The position numbers and the translations under genes were made by a program. Shown piece after piece: positions 47,956 to 55,426 of a DNA stretch of 55,426 bases. The notes beneath the pieces were generated by a model. That model had not been told where the DNA came from and did not search any database. It saw nothing but the letters and a program-made list of their open reading frames with translations. Source of the stretch: Sphingopyxis sp. Its GTDB lineage: Bacteria; Pseudomonadota; Alphaproteobacteria; Sphingomonadales; Sphingomonadaceae. Each line of letters begins with the position of its first letter. Within the stretch, counting starts at the first letter, position 1. The stretch is from NCBI RefSeq assembly GCF_019459305.1, contig NZ_JAIBES010000125.1, positions 1 to 55,426 on the forward strand, in the 5' to 3' direction.

Positions 47956-48732
47956 TCATGGCGCCGCCTTATTGAAAAGCCCGTAGAAATTCGCGCTCGT
48001 CGCCGCGCCCAGGGCTTCCGGATCCTCGTCGCGCAGGGTTGCGAGAAACGCCAGCGTATCGGCCACAAACGCCGGTTCGCCTGTCTTGCCGCGGTGCGGG
48101 ACGGGGGCGAGGAAAGGGGAGTCGGTTTCGATGAGTAGCCGATCCTGTGGTAGCCATTTGGCGGTCGCCTGCAGATCGGCAGCATTTTTGAACGTCACAA
48201 TGCCCGAAATCGAAATGAACAAGCCCAAGTCGAGTGCTTTGCGCGCGAAATCGTCGCTCGCGGTGAAGCAATGGATTACGCCGGGGAAAGTCGCCCTGTC
48301 CATCTCCTGACCCAGCAGCGCCAGCGTATCGGCCTCGGCATCGCGGGTGTGGACGATGATCGGCAGCCCGGTCGCCTGCGATGCGTGGATGTGGCGGCGG
48401 AAGCTGTCCTGCTGTCGCACGCGGTCGCTCTTGTCGTAATAATAATCCAGCCCGGTTTCGCCGATGCCGATAACCCGCGGATGTGCGGCGCGCTCGACCA
48501 GTTTCGCGGTATCAACGTCGGGGTGATGGTCGGCGTCGTGCGGATGGATGCCGACGCTGGCCCAGACGTCCGGATTGGCCTCAGCCGCCGCCAGCACATC
48601 GTCCCACTCGCTCTCGCGCGTCGCAATGTTGAGCATCGCGGTGACGCCGCGGGCGCGGGCGCGATCCAGCACTTCGCCCTGCTGCTCGGCGAGCCCCTTG
48701 TAATTGAGATGGCAGTGTGAATCGACGAGCAT
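47956..48732 (-). CDS. tatD: TatD family deoxyribonuclease
   Basis: A 258-aa TIM-barrel metallohydrolase with exonuclease or tRNA-quality roles in relatives. Metal motifs: DSHCHLNYKGL at the N-terminus, SVGIHPHDAD, GETGLDYYYD, IVHTRDAEAD, HCFTAS and ETDSPFLAPVPHRGK. It overlaps the metG stop by one base. The metG-tatD-MBL order is common in proteobacteria. Confidence 0.94.
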   Translation of the reverse strand: MLVDSHCHLNYKGLAEQQGEVLDRARARGVTAMLNIATRESEWDDVLAAAEANPDVWASVGIHPHDADHHPDVDTAKLVERAAHPRVIGIGETGLDYYYDKSDRVRQQDSFRRHIHASQATGLPIIVHTRDAEADTLALLGQEMDRATFPGVIHCFTASDDFARKALDLGLFISISGIVTFKNAADLQATAKWLPQDRLLIETDSPFLAPVPHRGKTGEPAFVADTLAFLATLRDEDPEALGAATSANFYGLFNKAAP

Positions 48733-50309
48733 TAGGCCTCCCCTTCCCCCTCCGGCAGGTCGAGGCGCGGGAAGAGGGGGGTTGGCTGGCCAACGATAAA
48801 TCCGCTAGCAGCGAGGTTCACAAACCAATCGCCATCGTTCAACGCTGCGAAATTGCGCGCATCTTCGCCAATGCCCATCTGGTCGAGCAAAGTGTCGGCG
48901 GCGGTCGGCACCACCGGGCGGATCGCGATCGCGAGGGTACGGACGACCTGGAATAGGGTCATTAGCACCGCGCGCATCCGGTCGGGGTCGGTCTTGCGCA
49001 GCGCCCACGGGGCTTGCGTATCGACATACTGGTTGCACGCAAACACGGCCCGCAGCCATTCCTCGATCCCGACCGAGAACGCAAGCTGTTCAAATTCGCG
49101 CGGCAGTAGGTTGCGGCACGCGTCATTAACGATCGACAGCAGCGCGCGATCATCTTCGTGCGACGCATAGTCGGCTGTTAGAATGCCATCCAAATTCTTG
49201 AAAATCATCGACAAGCTGCGTTGCGCAAGATTGCCGAAGCTGTTCGCCAGATCGGCATTGGCAGTGCGCACGATCGCCTCCGCTGAGAAGGTGCCGTCCT
49301 GCCCGAAGCTGACCTCGCGCAGCAGATAATAGCGCAGCGGATCGACCCCGAAGGTGTCGGCAAGCGCCATCGGATCTACAACATTGCCCAACGACTTTGA
49401 CATCTTCTCGCCGCGGTTGAGAAGGAAGCCGTGCCCAAACACCTGTTTGGGCAGCGGCAGACCGGCGCTCATCAGAAAGGCTGGCCAGTAAACCGTATGA
49501 AAACGCACAATATCCTTGCCGATCATGTGGATATTGGCGGGCCAAAACTTCCCGAAATCGCCATCGAGATCGGGATAGCCCAGCCCCGAGAGATAGGTGG
49601 TGAGCGCGTCGACCCACACATACATTACATGCCCCGGCGATCCCGGCACCGGCACCCCCCAGTCGAAACTGGTGCGCGAAACGCTGAGATCTTTGAGCCC
49701 GCCTTCGACGAAGCGCATCACCTCGTTGCGGCGGCTTTCGGGGCGGATGAAATCGGGCTGTTCTTCATACAGCGCGAGCAGCCGGTCCTGATAATTCGAA
49801 AGGCGGAAGAACCAGCTTTCCTCGACGGTCCATTCGACCGGAGTGCCTTGCGGCGACAGGCGGGCGGCCCCTTCCCCGTTGGTCAGCTCGCTTTCGTCGT
49901 AAAAGGCTTCGTCGCGGACCGAATACCAGCCTTCGTAGCGGTCGAGATAGAGGTCGCCATTCGCCTCCATCGCTTTCCAGATCGCCTGCGAGGCCGCATG
50001 GTGCCCTGCGTCCGACGTCCGCATGAAATTGTCATAGCTAATATTCAGCTTGGCATACATCTCGCGGAAATAAGATGACATTTCATTGGCGAGGTCGATC
50101 GTTTCGCGGCCCTGATCGCGGGCGGTCTGGAACATCTTGAGTCCATGTTCGTCGGTGCCGGTGATCAGCCGCACGTCGCGGCCGCGCGCGCGCTGGAACC
50201 GCGCCATCACGTCGGTCGCGATCGCTTCATAGGCGTGGCCGATATGCGGCCGCCCATTGGGATAGCTGATCGCGGTGGTAATATAGAAAGGTGCGCTGTT
50301 TTCGGACAT
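48732..50309 (-). CDS. metG: Methionyl-tRNA synthetase
   Basis: Charges tRNA-Met. The 525-aa class I synthetase has HIGH at residues 22-25 (GRPHIGHAYEA), KMSKS in GEKMSKSLGN, and WVDALTTYLSGLGYP. The connective-peptide zinc cysteines are not seen, and there is no C-terminal tRNA-binding (EMAP) domain, which fits the shorter alphaproteobacterial form. Confidence 0.96.
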   Translation of the reverse strand: MSENSAPFYITTAISYPNGRPHIGHAYEAIATDVMARFQRARGRDVRLITGTDEHGLKMFQTARDQGRETIDLANEMSSYFREMYAKLNISYDNFMRTSDAGHHAASQAIWKAMEANGDLYLDRYEGWYSVRDEAFYDESELTNGEGAARLSPQGTPVEWTVEESWFFRLSNYQDRLLALYEEQPDFIRPESRRNEVMRFVEGGLKDLSVSRTSFDWGVPVPGSPGHVMYVWVDALTTYLSGLGYPDLDGDFGKFWPANIHMIGKDIVRFHTVYWPAFLMSAGLPLPKQVFGHGFLLNRGEKMSKSLGNVVDPMALADTFGVDPLRYYLLREVSFGQDGTFSAEAIVRTANADLANSFGNLAQRSLSMIFKNLDGILTADYASHEDDRALLSIVNDACRNLLPREFEQLAFSVGIEEWLRAVFACNQYVDTQAPWALRKTDPDRMRAVLMTLFQVVRTLAIAIRPVVPTAADTLLDQMGIGEDARNFAALNDGDWFVNLAASGFIVGQPTPLFPRLDLPEGEGEA

Positions 50310-50347
50310 GGCCGCGCCTTAGCCGCTGGCGCGCGCGAGGGAAAGCG

Positions 50348-51334
50348 TCAGCGTGCCGGTTGTGCTGAACGCGGCGCCAGTTCGGCGAGGCAGTTGCCGA
50401 TTTCGAATCCGACCATGGTGCCGTCATAGGAGCCGCGGATCGCATCGCGTACGGTCCTCTGGACGCGGTCCCATTGCGCGAGAATCGGGGCAATCTCCGC
50501 GACCGAGCGCTCGCGCGCCAACTGGGCGAGCAGCCCGGGCACGATATCGATGACGAGTTCGAGCCTCGCGCGATTGCTGGTGCCGCCAACCTCGCGCGCC
50601 AGCGCCTCGCGCAGCCGGTTCTCGGGGTCCCCGGTCGCGGCAATCGCGAGTAGTTTTTTCTCCATCGAGGCGACATCGCTGTCGATCAATGCGAGTGCTT
50701 TGCCCGGGACGCCGCCCGACGCCGCGACGATCGCGCGTACCTCGGCGATCTCGAGCATCGGGCGCAGGTCGTGCAGCCATGTTGTCATGACGTCACGTTC
50801 AACCGGTTGAAAACGTAGCGCTCTGCATCGCGACCGAATCGTCGGCAGCAAGCGCCCCGGCGAATGGCTCACGAGCAGGAACAGCGTTTTTGCTGGCGGT
50901 TCTTCCAGCGTTTTAAGCAGCGCATTGGCGGCGTCGGTTTCCAGATCGTCGATCGCGTCGACGATGATGACGCGCCATTCGCCGAGCGACAGCGACAGAT
51001 GCATGCGGCGGATCATCGCTCGCACCTGATCGATCGTGATGTTGCGCGCGAGGTCTTTGCTCTTGTCCTTGAGTTGGCGCGTCAGATGGATGATTTCGGG
51101 GTGGTTACCCGCCTCGACCAGCCGCTCCGCGGTGCTGTCGCCTGGATCGTCGAGTCCGACAGTCTGCCCGTCGCCGCCGCGGCCATGAGTGACGAGAAAG
51201 CGTGCGACGCGGGCGGCAAAAGCCCCTTTCCCCATCCCCTGCGGTCCGGCGAGCAGCCAGGCGTGGTGCAGCCTGCCCCCCTGCCAGGCTTCGAGCAAAG
51301 CTGCCTCGGCCCCCTCGTGGCCGATCATAGCCAT
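50348..51334 (-). CDS. holB: DNA polymerase III delta' subunit
   Basis: Clamp-loader ATPase-family subunit of 328 aa. It starts with a RuvB/AAA-like fold: P-loop GPQGMGKGAFA, then IITDQVRAMIRRMHLSLSLG-type text and the LLKTLEEPPAKTLFLLVSHS sensor region. The zinc-binding cysteines found in some delta' proteins are not evident. It overlaps the tmk 3' end by 10 bases; the tmk-holB pair is widespread. Confidence 0.92.
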   Translation of the reverse strand: MAMIGHEGAEAALLEAWQGGRLHHAWLLAGPQGMGKGAFAARVARFLVTHGRGGDGQTVGLDDPGDSTAERLVEAGNHPEIIHLTRQLKDKSKDLARNITIDQVRAMIRRMHLSLSLGEWRVIIVDAIDDLETDAANALLKTLEEPPAKTLFLLVSHSPGRLLPTIRSRCRALRFQPVERDVMTTWLHDLRPMLEIAEVRAIVAASGGVPGKALALIDSDVASMEKKLLAIAATGDPENRLREALAREVGGTSNRARLELVIDIVPGLLAQLARERSVAEIAPILAQWDRVQRTVRDAIRGSYDGTMVGFEIGNCLAELAPRSAQPAR

Positions 51335-51945
51335 TCGGCGAGACCCTCCAGTATCGCTGCTGTCACCTGCTCCGCGGGCGCGTCGGCGTCGACAATCTGC
51401 CAGCGGTCGGGCTCGGCCCTGGCCATTTCGATGAAGCGCGCGGCGAGGCGCGCCTGATAGTCCGCGGGCTTGCTGCCCATGCGGTCGCTACCGCCGCGGG
51501 CGGCGAGACGGCGCGCGGCTTCGGCGGGGCTGACGGTGAGCAGGAAGGTGCGGTTGGGTAGCAAGCCTTCGGACCCCACGCCGTGGAGCGTCAATATGTC
51601 TGCATCGGTGAGACCGCCGCCGCCGCCCTGATAGGCGCGGCTCGAATCAACGAAGCGATCACACAGCACCCACGCGCCGCGCGCCAGCGCCGGACGGATC
51701 GTCCGCGCGACATGGTCAGCGCGCGCCGCCGCGAATAGCAAGGCTTCGCTGCGCGCATCCCAGCGGTCATCGCTGCCTTCCATCAACAGCGTCCGGATCG
51801 CTTCGGCGCCGGTGCTGCCACCGGGCTCGCGCGTTGCCACGACCTCGATACCACGCACTTCGATAGCCGCAGCGAGCGCCCGGATCTGCGTCGATTTGCC
51901 GACCCCCTCCCCGCCCTCGAGCGTGACAAACCGCCCGCGCGTCAT
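51325..51945 (-). CDS. tmk: Thymidylate kinase
   Basis: Phosphorylates dTMP to dTDP. The 206-aa protein has the P-loop LEGGEGVGKSTQ, the DR(Y/F) motif in CDRFVDSSRAYQGGGGG and the LID-type Arg residues (ARRLAARGGSDRMG). Length is normal. It precedes holB in the minus-strand run and follows the carboxypeptidase gene by 78 bases. Confidence 0.95.
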   Translation of the reverse strand: MTRGRFVTLEGGEGVGKSTQIRALAAAIEVRGIEVVATREPGGSTGAEAIRTLLMEGSDDRWDARSEALLFAAARADHVARTIRPALARGAWVLCDRFVDSSRAYQGGGGGLTDADILTLHGVGSEGLLPNRTFLLTVSPAEAARRLAARGGSDRMGSKPADYQARLAARFIEMARAEPDRWQIVDADAPAEQVTAAILEGLAEWL

Positions 51946-52023
51946 GCCGAAAGCCTGAAAGGTTGGAGACGGAAGAAACGCGCGTGCATCATGTGGCCGT
52001 AGCCGCCAGCCCGGGCTTTGTCA

Positions 52024-52989
52024 TCACGGCGCAGCGCGGCCGCTGCCAGAGGCGGCTTTTTTGCCCTTGCCCCCGTTGTTCGCCGCCAGCGTCACCCCGA
52101 AACCCCAACTCATCAGCCGCTCGGCCTCGTCGCGGCGCGCCTTGTCATTCGGCAGGCCGGCAACGACCATGATCAGCCGCCGCCCGTCGCGCTTCGCTGA
52201 ACCCAGCAAACAATAGCCCGCTTCGGACGTGTAGCCTGTCTTTAACCCATCAGCCCCCAGCACCCGCCCGAGAATCGGATTACGGTTTGCCTGAATGATC
52301 GGCTTACCCTCGGGCGACGTGCCATGCTGGAGCTTTGGCATCGAAAAATAGCGGGCATAACCGGCGGGATGATCGCGGATCAGCCGGTCGGCAAGCGTGA
52401 TGAGATCGGTGGCGCTGACCTTTGTAATCCCACCGTCGGGCCAGCCATTCGGCGTCCCGAAATTACTCGATTTCATACCAATTTGCGAAGCTACAGCATT
52501 CATTCTTTTGACAAATAATTCTTCGCCACCATCAATCCCGACCGCCAGCGCGGCGGCGGCGTCGTTGCCCGATACTGTGATCAGTCCTTTAAGCAGCTCA
52601 TCGACCGAGACCTTTTCGCCAGGGCGCAGGAACATCGTCGACCCGCCGTTGCTGCCCTTCCACTTCTTCCACGTCGCTTCGCTGACGGTGAATTGCTTGT
52701 CGCGCGCCAACTCGCCCTTCTTGATCAAGTCCAATACGACATAGGCAGTCATTACCTTCGCCATCGATGCTGGGGCAAAGCGCTTCTCTGCACCCCGCGA
52801 GAACAGAACCTCGCCCGAATCGACATCCTTGAGCATCACGATCGGGGCCTGCGTGGTGTAGGACGGATGCGCTGCCGCCGTGCTTTTTGGACGTGCGTCG
52901 TCCGCCGCGGCCGCTGGCACGGCGAGCGTTAGTGCAAATCCTGCCAACACCGCAGCGCTTTGCGTTGTAATCTTTGAGAGTTTTATCAC
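52024..52989 (-). CDS. D-alanyl-D-alanine carboxypeptidase (PBP5/6 type)
   Basis: Trims the terminal D-Ala of peptidoglycan stem peptides. About 321 aa from GTG 52989: signal peptide (to about residue 28), then a peptidase S11 domain with Ser75-x-x-Lys78 (APASMAKVM), SxN (TVSGNDAA) and KTG (GLKTGYTSEAGY). The C-terminus is a Lys/Gly/Ala tail instead of the long amphipathic anchor, so membrane attachment is doubtful. A longer upstream frame is open but would overlap the rlpA SPOR remnant. Confidence 0.93.
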   Translation of the reverse strand: MIKLSKITTQSAAVLAGFALTLAVPAAAADDARPKSTAAAHPSYTTQAPIVMLKDVDSGEVLFSRGAEKRFAPASMAKVMTAYVVLDLIKKGELARDKQFTVSEATWKKWKGSNGGSTMFLRPGEKVSVDELLKGLITVSGNDAAAALAVGIDGGEELFVKRMNAVASQIGMKSSNFGTPNGWPDGGITKVSATDLITLADRLIRDHPAGYARYFSMPKLQHGTSPEGKPIIQANRNPILGRVLGADGLKTGYTSEAGYCLLGSAKRDGRRLIMVVAGLPNDKARRDEAERLMSWGFGVTLAANNGGKGKKAASGSGRAAP

Positions 52990-52996
52990 GCGTTCG

Positions 52997-53332
52997 TCAC
53001 CGATCGCGCTGGACCACCGCGTCGCGGAAACCCTTGGCCTTCGCCGTTCCGAGTGCACCGCGCGCGTCGGCGTCGCTGGCGAAAGGGCCGATTCGCACCC
53101 TCCAGAGGTTGCCCGCCTTACTCACCGTGCCGCCGACCGATTTTGCAGCGGCATTGGCGCGGCTTTCGCTGCTGAACGCGCCGACCTGGACGACATATTT
53201 CCCTGCAACGGCGACTGCGGGTTTAGCAGTCGCTGCCGGTTCCGTGGTCGGTTTTGCTTTTTCAACGACAAGGCGGTCATCGCCGGGCTTGGCTTTTCCC
53301 GATGCAATCGGCGCTGCGGGCTGCGCTTGGAC
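52997..53332 (-). pseudogene. Detached SPOR domain of rlpA (after in-frame TAG)
   Basis: Directly after the TAG at 53333-53335 the same frame stays open for 111 codons to TGA 52997-52999. It encodes a Pro/Ala/Lys linker and then a clear SPOR domain (GKYVVQVGAFSSESRANAAA, later LWRVRIGPFASDADA), which binds denuded septal peptidoglycan. RlpA of alphaproteobacteria normally carries this domain in one chain. No good start codon lies at its beginning, so it is probably not made unless the TAG is read through. Confidence 0.85.
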
Positions 53333-53968
53333 CTAAGGCGCTCCGGCGAGCGCGTTCGGGACCGGCATGGCTTTCAGCTTGGTGCGCAGGATTGACAGCA
53401 GCGAATCCGGCGTCGCAATCCGTTCGGGGACCGGTTGCCCGGCGCGCAGCTGCGCGCGTTCGGCGAGGGGCGGATTGGTGCGGCGGACGCGGACCGCTGA
53501 AACCGCGGCGCTCAGGCCGAGCTGTTCAGCGGCGCCGCGCGACAGGTCGATCAACCGATCGCCAACCATCGGGCCGCGGTCGTTGATACGCACCAATATC
53601 GTGCGTCCGGTATCAAGCGCGGTCACCTCGACATAGCTGGGCAGTGGAAGCGTCTTGTGCGCGGCGCTGATCCCGGCGGGATCGAATATCTCGCCATTGG
53701 CGGTGGGCCGCCCAGCGAGCTCCTCGCCATACCAGCTCGCATAGCCGACATCGTCGTAATCGGCGATGTCCGATGGGGTGTAGGTCGTACCGCCGATCGT
53801 ATAGGGGGCGCCAATCTTGACCGGTGTGTCGCTCACGCCGTTCGCAGATTGCGCCGGGGCTGGGCTGGCGGTCGGCCCGCCCGGGCGCTCGTCGCCGAAA
53901 CTGCCGCAGCCGACGAGCAGCAGCATCGCACCGGCTATCAACCCCGTTTTTCTACCGATCGATTTCAT
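53333..53968 (-). CDS. rlpA: Septal ring lytic transglycosylase RlpA, truncated before SPOR
   Basis: A 211-aa lipoprotein (lipobox LLLVGCG, Cys21) with a double-psi beta-barrel domain: GYASWYGEELAGRPTANGE, then AAHKTLPLPS, INDRGPMVGDR and LIDLSRGAAEQLGL. In relatives this domain is a lytic transglycosylase or peptidoglycan binder at the division site. The frame stops at TAG 53333, with an intact SPOR-coding frame beyond it. ATG 53968 overlaps the 3' end of the upstream transglycosylase gene by 17 bases. Confidence 0.9.
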   Translation of the reverse strand: MKSIGRKTGLIAGAMLLLVGCGSFGDERPGGPTASPAPAQSANGVSDTPVKIGAPYTIGGTTYTPSDIADYDDVGYASWYGEELAGRPTANGEIFDPAGISAAHKTLPLPSYVEVTALDTGRTILVRINDRGPMVGDRLIDLSRGAAEQLGLSAAVSAVRVRRTNPPLAERAQLRAGQPVPERIATPDSLLSILRTKLKAMPVPNALAGAP

Positions 53969-55013
53969 CCGCCAGCAACCCCACCGATAATGCGTAAAAA
54001 TTGGAACAATTATAGTCCAATATCGCACGATAGTTACCGGTCAGCAAATAAGCGGTCCGTCCAGGGCCGTCGGGTTCGAGCAGCACCGCCTGAACCTGTC
54101 CGTCGGGCCAGCGTCCGCCGACCGGCTGAATCCCGTCGGCGCGCCATTCGGCCATCGAGCGCCAGCGGCTGTGGCGTGCGAAAACGCGGGGGCAACGGGT
54201 CGGGGTGAGGCGACTGGCAAAACGATTGCGATCGAAGCTGCTCGGCACCGTCACGGCCACGCCCCAAGGCTGTCCGGCACGCCAGCCGGCACGGCGGAGA
54301 TAAGCGCCGATCGATTCAATCGCGTCTGCTTCGCTCGACCAGATGTCGGCGCGTCCGTCGCCGTCGCCGTCCTCGGCGACCGCCAGAAAGACCGACGGCA
54401 GGAACTGGGGATAGCCGAAGGCGCCGGCCCAGCTGCCTTTCAGCACCTCACGCGGCACTCCGCGCTGGACCATCTCCAGCGTCGCAATGAATTCGGGCTC
54501 GAACAGGCTGCGGCGGCGCCCTTCATAGGCCAGCGTCGCCAGCGCTTCGGGCAGGTCGAAGCTGCCAGTGACCTGGCCATAGGCGGTTTCATGGCCATAG
54601 ATTGCGATCATGATGCTCGTCGGCACCCCGGTGCGCGCCTCGATCCGGGACAACAAAGGCAACAAGCGATCGTGGACGCGGCGCCCGCCGTTGATCCGTG
54701 CGGCATCGACGTGCCTTGCCTTGTAGGGCGCGAAGTTGGGAATCGGCGTGTCGGCGGTGGGCGGGGTGCCTAAATTGTCGCGGTCGAGCGCAATCACGCG
54801 CTGATTGTAGCGCAGCCCAGCGGTGACACGATCAAACACCTGCCGCGACACGCCGCGCGCTTGTGCCTTGGGCCACAGCGACTGCACATAGGCATCAAAG
54901 CCGCCGTCGCCGCTCTGCGCATGCAGCGGCGCCGATGCGGTTAGCAGCCAGGCCGACAGGACGGCGGCGGTGAGAGCGAAAAGACGACCGATGCTGAAAT
55001 TGATAGCGTGCAT
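53952..55013 (-). CDS. Lytic murein transglycosylase (MltB type)
   Basis: Cleaves glycan strands of peptidoglycan, forming 1,6-anhydro ends. About 353 aa with a signal peptide (ending near SAPLHAQ) and an SLT_2 domain; the catalytic Glu is in IAIYGHETAYGQ, and the motifs GSWAGAFGYPQFLPS and AVAEDGDGDGRADIWS are typical of MltB. The C-terminal peptidoglycan-binding domain of some relatives is absent. ATG 55013 is preferred over ATG 55028, as it starts the signal peptide. Confidence 0.9.
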   Translation of the reverse strand: MHAINFSIGRLFALTAAVLSAWLLTASAPLHAQSGDGGFDAYVQSLWPKAQARGVSRQVFDRVTAGLRYNQRVIALDRDNLGTPPTADTPIPNFAPYKARHVDAARINGGRRVHDRLLPLLSRIEARTGVPTSIMIAIYGHETAYGQVTGSFDLPEALATLAYEGRRRSLFEPEFIATLEMVQRGVPREVLKGSWAGAFGYPQFLPSVFLAVAEDGDGDGRADIWSSEADAIESIGAYLRRAGWRAGQPWGVAVTVPSSFDRNRFASRLTPTRCPRVFARHSRWRSMAEWRADGIQPVGGRWPDGQVQAVLLEPDGPGRTAYLLTGNYRAILDYNCSNFYALSVGLLADEIDR

Positions 55014-55161
55014 GATGTTCCCACCCATAAGGTGTGTCTCGCACAGATGCGAGCGGCTTGGCTAGGTAATGGCGGGACGAGCCGAGTCATTCGCACGGCG
55101 GGCTGAGCCGGGCAGGTTTTTCTTGCCGCATCGGCCGATCGCGCTATGGCGGCGACCGTGC

Positions 55162-55251
55162 GGACAGGTGGCCGAGTGGTTTAAGGCAGCGGTCTTGAAA
55201 ACCGCCGTGGGTGCAAGCTCACCGTGGGTTCGAATCCCACCCTGTCCGCCA
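55162..55251 (+). tRNA. tRNA-Ser (TGA)
   Basis: A 90-base cloverleaf with a long variable arm and encoded CCA. The acceptor GGACAGG pairs with CCTGTCC; the anticodon loop TCTTGAAAA region gives TGA. Serine tRNA 3' ends are common integration sites, and a transposase gene end follows. Confidence 0.95.
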
Positions 55252-55278
55252 CATTCGTTTGGGTACAAACCGGAGACA

Positions 55279-55426
55279 TAGGTATCATATTGTACCTAAG
55301 ACATGGGTGACACCCTTGCTCCGAAGGGGTTGTCGATTGTTTGTAACGTTCTTTGTTCGAGATCGATATAGCCCAGATCATATTGCATGAAGCTGACGAG
55401 CCAGATGCCGTCGTCGACTTCCTTGA
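55279..55426 (-). mobile_element. Right-hand end of an insertion sequence
   Basis: The stretch contains the 3' end of a transposase gene, a short inverted repeat TAGGTA/TACCTA (55279-55284, 55293-55298) and related GACATAGGT/GACATGGGT words, which fit subterminal sites of an insertion sequence. It begins about 28 bases after tRNA-Ser. The true terminal repeat and the other end lie outside what can be judged. Confidence 0.55.
55296..55426 (-). CDS. Transposase, C-terminal fragment (runs off window)
   Basis: The minus-strand frame ending at TAG 55296-55298 encodes 42 residues containing VDDGIWLVSFMQYDLGYIDL and IDNPFGARVSPMS, which I recognise as the C-terminal end of integrase-core (DDE) transposases of the IS481/IS3 type; the family is not certain. 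The rest of the gene lies beyond the window. Lower GC than the neighbouring genes supports acquisition. Confidence 0.7.
   Translation of the reverse strand, partial: KEVDDGIWLVSFMQYDLGYIDLEQRTLQTIDNPFGARVSPMS

Overview
The window is one contiguous piece of a GC-rich alphaproteobacterial chromosome, most likely a member of the Sphingomonadales close to Sphingopyxis. This rests on the nuoA-N cluster running into birA, coaX, RNase J and a DUF1467 protein, the dusB-ntrB-ntrC-ntrY-ntrX-hfq-hflX order, a double-domain Hfq, a fused IspDF, and heavy use of GTG/TTG starts with ATGA/GTGA/TGATG overlaps. Genus placement is inference from gene order and protein resemblance, because no database search was possible.

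Region 1 (about 0.2-19.3 kb, + strand) is a respiratory complex I operon with all 14 nuo subunits in order. It carries extras: a cupin gene bracketed by a 49-bp direct repeat of the nuoD 3' end, a 29-codon ORF ending in the NuoD C-terminus, and four short membrane-protein ORFs (59, 56, 66 and 46 aa) translationally coupled at the D/E, E/F, F/G and G/H junctions. It continues into birA, coaX, rnj and a small membrane protein gene. NuoC has a roughly 100-residue basic tail and NuoL a His-rich loop.

Region 2 (19.3-33.7 kb) is a mixed set: a small lower-GC ORF, a large membrane-anchored coiled-coil protein, an Hpt-like protein lacking its phospho-accepting His, a periplasmic TPR protein, an Lrp/AsnC regulator, a histidine kinase with a degenerate ATP-binding half, a polysaccharide deacetylase-like protein, tRNA-Ile2(CAT), an M20 peptidase, tRNA-Pro, an Ala-rich repeat lipoprotein, EttA, a thioesterase, two small envelope proteins and a beta-carbonic anhydrase. 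Two strong intrinsic terminators lie here.

Region 3 (33.7-46.9 kb) holds lipA, a Coq10-like protein, cinA and ispDF (opposite strand), then dusB with two nitrogen-type two-component systems (NtrBC, NtrYX), a tandem Hfq and HflX, facing mazG.

Region 4 (47.0-55.0 kb, - strand) reads as one operon-like run in transcription order: lytic transglycosylase, rlpA (cut by an in-frame TAG before its SPOR domain), a D,D-carboxypeptidase, tmk, holB, metG, tatD, a metallo-beta-lactamase-fold hydrolase and a 58-aa membrane protein. The window closes with tRNA-Ser(TGA) and the 3' end of a transposase gene.

The most unusual features are the coupled microprotein genes and repeat-flanked cupin inside nuo, the tandem Hfq, the TAG-split rlpA and the phosphorelay parts missing key residues.
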